Source: Marinobacter vulgaris
GTDB taxonomy: Bacteria; Pseudomonadota; Gammaproteobacteria; Pseudomonadales; Oleiphilaceae
Direction of reading: 5' to 3'
NCBI RefSeq assembly: GCF_003344045.1
Contig: NZ_QFWX01000003.1
Coordinates: 310,001-374,000, forward strand
DNA length: 64,000 nt
Part shown: one piece after another, positions 54,153-60,874 of the stretch
How positions within the stretch are numbered: position 1 is the stretch's first letter
How the letters are laid out: each line of letters starts with the position of its first letter
The notes under the pieces: model-generated
The model's database searches: none
Told to the model about the DNA's origin: nothing
What the model saw: the letters and a program-made list of their open reading frames with translations, nothing else
Made by a program: the position numbers and the translations under genes

Positions 54153-54195
54153 AATCCTAAGTGACAGGATTACATTTGTCTCTCAAAAATGTAAT
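54153..54195. promoter_or_regulatory. Overlapping dyads between the TonB receptor and the J-domain-like gene
   Basis: Two perfect inverted repeats share two to three bases: AATCCT-N7-AGGATT (54153-54171) and ATTACATTT-N9-AAATGTAAT (54169-54195). They lie about 60-100 bases upstream of the receptor ATG and just ahead of the plus-strand gene. Likely transcription-factor sites or an RNA hairpin; no known consensus such as the Fur box fits well. Confidence 0.5.
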
Positions 54196-54208
54196 GTTTA
54201 TCCGCTGA

Positions 54209-54901
54209 ATGAGTTGCAACTCTATGAATTGTTGGGAAATACTGGGGATCGAACCCACCCGTGACCGGGCCCTGATTGACGCCGCCTATGAGCGCCAGGA
54301 GAAGTTTGCCTCCGATGAGGAGCTGGAACGTTTGCGCCAGGCCTACCGTGAAGCTACTGGCAGCGAGACTCCCGGCAGCCGGGCCGAGCCGGAGATTGCC
54401 GGCGAGTTGACGCCGGCCCCCTCAGAGAAGACCGTCCCGGTGCCAGTGGAACAGACGGAAGCTGCCGGGCTGGACGCGTCTGAACAGCAGGTCGTGCGAG
54501 AGGTGGTGATCCAGATCCGCGCGCTGCTCAATGACTCACGCCGAAGCAGCGATCCAAAGATCTGGAAGGCCATCCTGGGTGAGTCGCCGGCGGATCAGCC
54601 CCGGCTCAGGAGAGAGATCGCACGGGCCCTGGAGCCTCAGGTCCGGCCCATGGCCGAAAATGGCACTTTCCCGGCTCCAGTGGTTCAGTTTCTGGCAGGC
54701 TGGTTCGACTGGCACAGCCTTCAGGATGCCCCGGAGCGCCAGCAGGAGGACGAAACCTTTTCAGAAAGGTCCGATACCAGCCAGGAGCCCGAGGAAGAAA
54801 AGCCGCCGCAGATGGTTAACTTCTGGCCTGCGGTTATTGGCTGGATTGTGGGACTGGCCATTCTGGCGACCCTATTCGGCGGGATGGGAGGCGGCGGCTG
54901 A
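54209..54901 (+). CDS. J-domain-like membrane protein, HPD motif absent
   Basis: 230 residues (or 225 from the ATG at 54224, MNCWEILGIEPTRD). The first about 60 residues read like a J domain (CWEILGIEPTRDRALIDAAY, then ELERLRQAYREATG) but the HPD tripeptide needed to stimulate Hsp70 is missing; the loop is very short. A helical middle (VVIQIRALLNDSRRSSDPKI) and a C-terminal membrane anchor (ATLFGGMGGGG end) follow. Overlaps the convergent BASS gene by 30 bases. Function unknown. Confidence 0.7.
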   Translation: MSCNSMNCWEILGIEPTRDRALIDAAYERQEKFASDEELERLRQAYREATGSETPGSRAEPEIAGELTPAPSEKTVPVPVEQTEAAGLDASEQQVVREVVIQIRALLNDSRRSSDPKIWKAILGESPADQPRLRREIARALEPQVRPMAENGTFPAPVVQFLAGWFDWHSLQDAPERQQEDETFSERSDTSQEPEEEKPPQMVNFWPAVIGWIVGLAILATLFGGMGGGG

Positions 54902-55876
54902 CGCTGCCTTGATCCTGGCCTGATACTTTTTCGCCAGCATTGCTCCGACAATGACCTGAATCTGGTTGTAGCACATGATCGGCAGCACAATCATGCCAAA
55001 GCCGGGGTGCCCCGAAAACAGAACCTTGGCCATTGGCAGCCCCGAGGCCAGGCTCTTCTTCGAACCGCAAAATACCACGGCCGCTTCATCTTCCAGGCTG
55101 AACCCCAACCGGCGAACCACGAACATCGCCATCACCATGAAAAAGCCCAGCAGCGCAAAGCAGAGCGCAATGGCCAGCAGAATGGCATTTAGAGGCAGGT
55201 TCTGCCACAGGCCGCTGGCCACCGAATGCGAAAAGGCGGAGTAGACAATCAGCCAGATCACGCACTGATCGTAACGGGACGACAGGGTTTCATGGCGGGC
55301 CATAAATCCTCCCAGCCAGGGCCGCAGCCCATGGCCTACCGCGAATGGCAGTAACAACTGCAATACGATATCCCGGAGCGCTTCGGCCACGGAAAAATCA
55401 CCACCCCCGGACGTGCTCACCAGTAATAGCAACAGGAACGGCGTCAGCATCATGCCAAACACATTGGAGGCGGCGGCGCTGCAGATGGCGGCGGGCACGT
55501 TGCCTTTTGCCATGGCGGTGTAAGCAATGGATGAGGACACTGCCGAGGGCAGGACCCCCAGATAGAGAAACCCCAGGCCCAGGTCCGGTGGCATCCACTG
55601 TGGTGCAAAGCTGCTGATCTCGTTGATGGGTAAAACCACGAGCGGGAAGAAGACAAAGGTGAACGCAGTAATAATAATGTGCAGCCGCCAATGGGTGGCG
55701 CCGGCAACAATCTGCTCCCGGGACAACGCCGCGCCGTGAAGGAAAAACAACAGCGCCACCGCCACCGTGCCGGCGGTGGCCAGGGCTGCCGCGGCATCAC
55801 CACGGACCGGCAATAGGGTTGCAAGTACAATGGCGCCCAGCAGCAGGAGGGTGAACGTGTCCAGGCGGAATTTCAT
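54872..55876 (-). CDS. Bile acid:sodium symporter (BASS/SBF-like) family transporter
   Basis: 334-residue inner-membrane protein with about ten helices. Typical of the YfeH-type SBF-like group: LFFLHGAALSREQIVAG near the start, YLGVLPSAVSSSIAYTAMAK in the crossover helix, and GSKKSLASGLPMAKVLFSG near the end. Substrate unknown. The ATG overlaps the 3' end of the GntR regulator gene by four bases, so the regulator probably controls its own operon including this transporter. Confidence 0.88.
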   Translation of the reverse strand: MKFRLDTFTLLLLGAIVLATLLPVRGDAAAALATAGTVAVALLFFLHGAALSREQIVAGATHWRLHIIITAFTFVFFPLVVLPINEISSFAPQWMPPDLGLGFLYLGVLPSAVSSSIAYTAMAKGNVPAAICSAAASNVFGMMLTPFLLLLLVSTSGGGDFSVAEALRDIVLQLLLPFAVGHGLRPWLGGFMARHETLSSRYDQCVIWLIVYSAFSHSVASGLWQNLPLNAILLAIALCFALLGFFMVMAMFVVRRLGFSLEDEAAVVFCGSKKSLASGLPMAKVLFSGHPGFGMIVLPIMCYNQIQVIVGAMLAKKYQARIKAASAAASHPAE

Positions 55877-56553
55877 AAGAGTCGGCTCGCCAGTGCGTCC
55901 AGGCTGGGCTGAAGCAAGGCCTTCGCCAGTGCCTCTGCCTTCGCCTCGTCCTGCCTTCGGATAGCGGCCAGCAATAACTCATGATCTTCCTGGGAGGGCT
56001 CCGGAAGTTCCGAATCCAGCTCGGTCTGCTCGATGGTGAGCGCGACCGCATGGGCAAAATAATCGTACAGCTCGGTGAGAGCAGGGTTGTGGGATGCAGC
56101 CACCAGCGCTGTATGAAAGGCCTGATCATGGTGGATACGATCCTGAATACGGCCTCCGGCCTTTCCACGCTCGTCCAGTGCCAGGGTCATCCTCTCGATG
56201 TCTCTGGCGTCACGTCGCTTCGCCGCCAGCTTTGCCGCTTCGGTTTCCAGCATGATGCGCACTTCCAGCTTGTCCCTCAGCTCAGAGCGACCGATCCGGC
56301 GAAGGGTTTCTCCAGCGTCTTTCGTCGCCCGAACGTAAGTGCCATCTCCCTGTCGCGTTTCCAGCATGCCCACGTGAACCAGAACCCGGACCGCTTCCCG
56401 CACTGTGTTGCGGCTGACCCCCAGAGATTCCGACAGCTCGGCTTCCACGGGCAGACGGTCGCCAATGGCCCAGTGGCCCTGTTCAATGGCCTGACGAAGG
56501 CTTTCTATAGCGGTTTCCACCAATGAGCCTTTGGTAATGCGCGCGAGTTTCAT
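55873..56553 (-). CDS. FCD-type GntR transcriptional regulator (FadR/PdhR subfamily)
   Basis: 226 residues from the ATG at 56553 (MKLARITKGSLVETAIESLR). Winged helix about 8-75 (IGDRLPVEAELSESLGVSRN, TVREAVRVLVHVGML) and FCD ligand-binding domain about 90-225 (LRDKLEVRIMLETEAAKLAA; HHDQAFHTALVAASHNPALT). The operator is probably the dyad at 56573-56587. Effector likely a small carboxylic acid, by family only. Confidence 0.92.
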   Translation of the reverse strand: MKLARITKGSLVETAIESLRQAIEQGHWAIGDRLPVEAELSESLGVSRNTVREAVRVLVHVGMLETRQGDGTYVRATKDAGETLRRIGRSELRDKLEVRIMLETEAAKLAAKRRDARDIERMTLALDERGKAGGRIQDRIHHDQAFHTALVAASHNPALTELYDYFAHAVALTIEQTELDSELPEPSQEDHELLLAAIRRQDEAKAEALAKALLQPSLDALASRLL

Positions 56554-56572
56554 GTTTAAGATCCTGACAACT

Positions 56573-56587
56573 GATGATCCAATCATC
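56573..56587. promoter_or_regulatory. Inverted repeat upstream of the GntR regulator, candidate operator
   Basis: GATGAT-CCA-ATCATC, a perfect 6-bp dyad with 3-base centre, 19 bases before the regulator ATG. Size and centre resemble operators of FCD-type GntR proteins. Confidence 0.55.
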
Positions 56588-56674
56588 CTATGATTAACGC
56601 TCAGCTGTCAAATGGCCCACTCCGGAAAGAGCCGTGGGCAGTTGCACTCAAGGCCCGGGAAGTAGTTGGGAGAC

Positions 56675-58156
56675 TTATTGAGAGGGCTGAAGAAAAACGT
56701 AGTCGTCCGGGTCTACCCGGCGTGTTTCCTTGCGGTAGGCAAAGGTGAAGCCCGGCCAGTTCACGGTATTCTTGCCGTTCTTGTCCAGGTACCAGGAGTG
56801 ACAGCCGGACTCCCAGACACTGGTCTGCAGCTTTTTCTGGACGGTGGCTGAAAAATCCCGAAGCCGGTCCGGTTTCACATCCATCGCGACGCCCGGTTCT
56901 GCCCGAAGTGTCTCAATGCAGCTGAGCACGTATCGGAACTGGGATTCCAGCATATAAACGATGCTGTTGTGGGCGAGGTTGGTATTGGGCCCATAGAGCA
57001 TGAACAGGTTGGGGAACCCGGATACCGTCATTCCTTTGTACGCCTCGGATCCGTTGGCCCAGGCCTGGTTCAGCGAGAGCCCGTTACGTCCTGTGATCTT
57101 CATGGGTGACAGAAACTCGGACGCGGCAAAGCCGGTTCCCACAATCAGGGCGTCAACTCTGTGCAGGGCGCCGTCGGAGGTTACTACGCCGTCCTCCACG
57201 ATGCGCTCAATACCCGTGGTGACCAGGTCCACATGGGACTGGTCTATGGCACGATACCAGTCGTTGGAAATCAGAATCCGTTTACAGCCAATCTGGTAGT
57301 CCGGGATAAGGTTCCTGAGCTTGTGCGGGTCGCGCACCTCGCTTTTGGCAAACCGCTTCGCCTGCCAGGCGAAGATTTCCAGCAGGCTGTTGAAGCGGGT
57401 AAAGGCCAGGGCGCGGCTCTCGTTTTTCCAGTAGATGAGGTAGCGGTAGAGGCGATCCCAGGCCGGGATTTTCTGGAACAGCGTCTGCTCCCATCGATAA
57501 AAGGGTCGGTCCGGCTTTGGTAATACCCAGGCGGCGGAGCGCTGGAACAGGCTGAGTGATTTCACCCGGGGGACAATTTCCGGTACAAACTGTATGGCGC
57601 TGGCGCCGGTGCCGATCACTCCCACGTTTTTCCCGTTGAGCTCATAATCGTGATCCCAGCGTGCGGAATGGAAGACCCTGCCGTTAAACGTTTCCATGCC
57701 CGGAAGATTGGGCCAGGCGGGCTGGTTCAACTGCCCCGTGGCGGTAATCAAAATATCGACAGTAAAGACGTCACCATCGATGGTGGTGACGGTCCATTGG
57801 TTGGTGTCTTCATCAAAGCCCGCGCTGGCGACTTCCTTGTTGAAGCGGATATGACCGGCCAGGCCATACTTGGCAACGCATTGCTCCATGTAGCCCAGGA
57901 TTTCCGGCTGCATGCCGAACTTTCGGGACCAGTCGTGTTTGGGCTCGAAAGAGAACGAATAAAAGTGCGACTGCACATCGCAGGCGGCGCCCGGGTAGGT
58001 GTTGTCACGCCATGTTCCGCCAACGCCGGAGGCCTTCTCCAGCATGGTGAACGAGTGAATGCCTGAATTTTTGAGCTCGATTGCCATGCCCAGCCCCCCA
58101 AAGCCGGTACCGATAATCAATATGGAGGGAGAAGAGGCATCTACAGCATGGTTCAT
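56675..58156 (-). CDS. Flavin-binding monooxygenase, Baeyer-Villiger type
   Basis: 493 residues. FAD motif IIGTGFGGLGMAIELKNSG, NADPH motif GVIGTGASAIQFVPEIVPRV, and the Baeyer-Villiger fingerprint FxGxxxHxxxW at Phe157/His163/Trp167 (FNGRVFHSARWDHD). Oxidises ketones or other carbonyls to esters using O2 and NADPH. Substrate unknown. Minus strand, about 90 bases ahead of the GntR gene but separate from it. Confidence 0.92.
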   Translation of the reverse strand: MNHAVDASSPSILIIGTGFGGLGMAIELKNSGIHSFTMLEKASGVGGTWRDNTYPGAACDVQSHFYSFSFEPKHDWSRKFGMQPEILGYMEQCVAKYGLAGHIRFNKEVASAGFDEDTNQWTVTTIDGDVFTVDILITATGQLNQPAWPNLPGMETFNGRVFHSARWDHDYELNGKNVGVIGTGASAIQFVPEIVPRVKSLSLFQRSAAWVLPKPDRPFYRWEQTLFQKIPAWDRLYRYLIYWKNESRALAFTRFNSLLEIFAWQAKRFAKSEVRDPHKLRNLIPDYQIGCKRILISNDWYRAIDQSHVDLVTTGIERIVEDGVVTSDGALHRVDALIVGTGFAASEFLSPMKITGRNGLSLNQAWANGSEAYKGMTVSGFPNLFMLYGPNTNLAHNSIVYMLESQFRYVLSCIETLRAEPGVAMDVKPDRLRDFSATVQKKLQTSVWESGCHSWYLDKNGKNTVNWPGFTFAYRKETRRVDPDDYVFLQPSQ

Positions 58157-58242
58157 GGCAAATTCTTCTGTTGGAAAAGTGGTGTGGTACCGAGTATACG
58201 GGTCTGCACCTCTACCATTGATGACTTTTTCGGACAGGCTGG

Positions 58243-59154
58243 TTAGTCAGAATGATCATCGACGGGCCGGGTCAGGAAGCTCCCGGCGGATTTTGACAGC
58301 AGTTCCCGAAGCGCGGGCTTCTCGAAGCGGCGCCGTATGCTGATGGCGTAGAACTCCTCGAACACGCCGGGTAGGGCGCCATAGTCCTCCAGTGCTCCGG
58401 AATTGAGCTCATCACGGACAACCACCGGTGGCAGAACCGCATAGTGCCCGCTGTCCCTGGTGAGCAGCCTCATCATCGCCATGTCGTCAACTTCGGCAGA
58501 TACCGACGGATAGATCCTGTGATACTCACAAAGCTGGTCGAAGCCTTGGCGGATATTGCTTTCGGGGCCCGGTAAGATCAGGCTTTTGCCGTTCAGAAAG
58601 GCCGGAAAACCGACCAGGTTGTGTTCTCCGGGTGGACCAATGATGCTGACCGGCTGCCGCGCAATGAGCCGTGAGCGCCAGGGATTCTGCTCGTTCCCCT
58701 GAACAGATTGGTTGGCCAGCACAACATCCAGCCGGTGGGCCGAAAGCCGCCGCAACAATTCGTCGATGTGCCCGCTTTGAAGGCACAGTTCCAGATCGTC
58801 CCGGCCTAGCAACGGTCGCAGAAACTCCTCCTGAAAGTTTCTCGACAGCGTCGCAACAGCCCCCATTCTCATCACTTCCCGGTTTGGCTGTGATCCGGAG
58901 GCAAACAGGGCTGTGAGCTCTTCGCCATGACGGAATATCTCCTCCGCGTAGGAAAAGGCCATGCGACCAGCTTCCGATAACGTCAGTTTTCTGCTCTCGC
59001 GGATAAACAGATCGTGGCCGAGGGTGTCTTCAAGTTTGCGAATCTGGCCCGACAGCGCTGATTGGGAAACGTGAAGCATTTTGGCAGCGCGGGTCAGATG
59101 CCCGGTTCGCGCGACCATCCAGAAGTAATACAGGTGATGATAGTTCAGTTTCAT
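58243..59154 (-). CDS. LysR-type regulator divergent from dabBA
   Basis: 303 residues. Winged helix 1-62 (MKLNYHHLYYFWMVARTGHL; LHVSQSALSGQIRKLEDTLG) and periplasmic-binding-like effector domain after about 90. N-terminal style (LNYHHLYYFW) is that of NhaR-like members rather than CbbR. Divergence from dabB and the half-sites at 59163-59214 point to control of the DAB operon. Confidence 0.92.
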   Translation of the reverse strand: MKLNYHHLYYFWMVARTGHLTRAAKMLHVSQSALSGQIRKLEDTLGHDLFIRESRKLTLSEAGRMAFSYAEEIFRHGEELTALFASGSQPNREVMRMGAVATLSRNFQEEFLRPLLGRDDLELCLQSGHIDELLRRLSAHRLDVVLANQSVQGNEQNPWRSRLIARQPVSIIGPPGEHNLVGFPAFLNGKSLILPGPESNIRQGFDQLCEYHRIYPSVSAEVDDMAMMRLLTRDSGHYAVLPPVVVRDELNSGALEDYGALPGVFEEFYAISIRRRFEKPALRELLSKSAGSFLTRPVDDHSD

Positions 59155-59162
59155 GGAATAAG

Positions 59163-59214
59163 GTTCTTAAAAAGAGAACAAAAAGTTCAATATTATCTAT
59201 TTTATATAACGAAC
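59163..59214. promoter_or_regulatory. LysR binding region upstream of dabB
   Basis: GTTCT-N7-AGAAC (59163-59179) is a perfect dyad fitting the LysR T-N11-A pattern. Two further half-sites follow, GTTC at 59185-59188 and GAAC at 59211-59214, in an AT-rich stretch that should hold the dabB promoter. Confidence 0.6.
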
Positions 59215-59254
59215 AGGAAAAGGCAAAGTAGAAGAAAACCTGGAGGGACTGCTG

Positions 59255-60874
59255 ATGAATTTCCTGATGCCTGCACTGGCCCACCTGGCGCTGGGCCTCT
59301 GGCTGACCATACTGGTCTGTCTGTTCGCTGTGGCCCTGTTCAGCGCCCGGTCACGCGACACCCTGAAGCTCAATCATTGCTGGCGCCTTGCAAGCCGGCT
59401 GTTGACCGCTTCAATGCTTACCACAGTGGCCATTGGCGTGTTGTTGGTAGCAGGCAGGTTGCTGTCTGGTGGTGGTCTGGCCCTTGAAGAAGCCGCTCTG
59501 AGGCTGGGCCTATACACCGACGGCATAGCCATCTGGATGGCGCTGATGGTGGCTTTCATCGGCTGGGCGATTCTCCGGTTCGCAGAAAATTATTTGCGGG
59601 GAGACCCCGGCCGCGAGCGGTTCCTCCCTTGGTTTCTGACAACCATTACCTGCGTTCTGATTCTTGCATTTACCAATAACCTGCTGGTTCTGGCGGGTGC
59701 CTGGGTGGGCGTCAGCCTTGCGCTTCACAATCTGCTCACACTCTATCCCGATCGCCCCCAGGCGCGGATTGCTGCGGTACAGAAGTTCATCGTCAGCCGC
59801 ACGGGGGATGTTTTTGTGATTGGCGGCGTGCTGCTGCTCTATCATCACTATGGCACGTTCCGGCTGCCGGAGATGACCGCCATGCAGGCTGCCACCCCGT
59901 CGGATTCCACCGCGCTGACTACTGCTGCCATCCTGCTGGCGCTGGCAGCGGTGCTCAAGTGCGCGCAGATACCTTTCCATGGCTGGCTATTGCGGGTCAT
60001 GGAAGCCCCGACCCCGGTTTCTGCACTATTGCACGCCGGAGTTATCAATCTCGGCGGTTTCCTGTGGCTGCGCCTGTTCCCGGTCTTCGATGGATTTACT
60101 GCCGGCCACATGATTCTGTTAGTGGTGGGTGGAACAACCGCCGTCATCGCTGTGATCACCATGATGACCCATTATTCGGTAAAACATGCTCTGGCCTGGT
60201 CAACCTGCGCCCAGATGGGTTTCATGCTGTTCGAAATCGGGATGGGCGCTTACACCCTGGCGTTGCTGCACCTATTGGCTCACTCCGTTTACAAGGCACA
60301 CTCGTTTCTTGCGGCCGGGCGTACAGTCCGGGTATCCGCCGTGGCGCTGTTTCCGGAGCTACCGCTCAGGAGCCGGCTGGCCTGGGCGGGCGCCACGGCG
60401 ACCCTGGCTTCACTCATGCTCGCCTGGCAACCCTGGCTGGTTGAGGGCAATCCTGTCTTCGGCGTATTGCTTGTGCTGGCGGTGGCCAGCGCAACCATGG
60501 GAATGCCGCGGGGAACCAGCGCCAGGGCAAGAGCGCGCATTGCAGGCCTGGCCCTGCTCCTTGTTCCTCTCTACACGGTACTGCATGCCCTGTTGGGATC
60601 TGCGGTACCGGTGCATGCAACCTTTGTTTTGCCCGGCAGTGCCTGGGTCGTCGGATTTGCACTGCTGGCAGTGCTCGCGATGCTGTCACTGATGATCGCT
60701 CTGGCGCCGCGCTCGAGGCTCATGGCGTCCCTCTACCGGCATTTCAGTCACGGTCTGTACCTGGATATGCCATTTGATCAGCTCACCCGGCGCCTGGCCT
60801 CGCAAGCGCTCAATGCGCCCACTGCTCTTGCGCGGGTTCCTCACCATCCATTCACTATGGAAGAAAAAGCATGA
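59255..60874 (+). CDS. dabB: DabB, membrane subunit of the DAB inorganic-carbon transporter
   Basis: 539 residues, about 13-14 membrane helices, homologous to NuoL/MrpA-type proton-translocating subunits. The family segment AQIPFHGWLLRVMEAPTPVSALLHAG-like region (LKCAQIPFHGWLLRVMEAPT) is present. Couples cation gradient to DabA. GGAGGG lies seven bases before the ATG. Overlaps dabA by four bases. Confidence 0.93.
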   Translation: MNFLMPALAHLALGLWLTILVCLFAVALFSARSRDTLKLNHCWRLASRLLTASMLTTVAIGVLLVAGRLLSGGGLALEEAALRLGLYTDGIAIWMALMVAFIGWAILRFAENYLRGDPGRERFLPWFLTTITCVLILAFTNNLLVLAGAWVGVSLALHNLLTLYPDRPQARIAAVQKFIVSRTGDVFVIGGVLLLYHHYGTFRLPEMTAMQAATPSDSTALTTAAILLALAAVLKCAQIPFHGWLLRVMEAPTPVSALLHAGVINLGGFLWLRLFPVFDGFTAGHMILLVVGGTTAVIAVITMMTHYSVKHALAWSTCAQMGFMLFEIGMGAYTLALLHLLAHSVYKAHSFLAAGRTVRVSAVALFPELPLRSRLAWAGATATLASLMLAWQPWLVEGNPVFGVLLVLAVASATMGMPRGTSARARARIAGLALLLVPLYTVLHALLGSAVPVHATFVLPGSAWVVGFALLAVLAMLSLMIALAPRSRLMASLYRHFSHGLYLDMPFDQLTRRLASQALNAPTALARVPHHPFTMEEKA

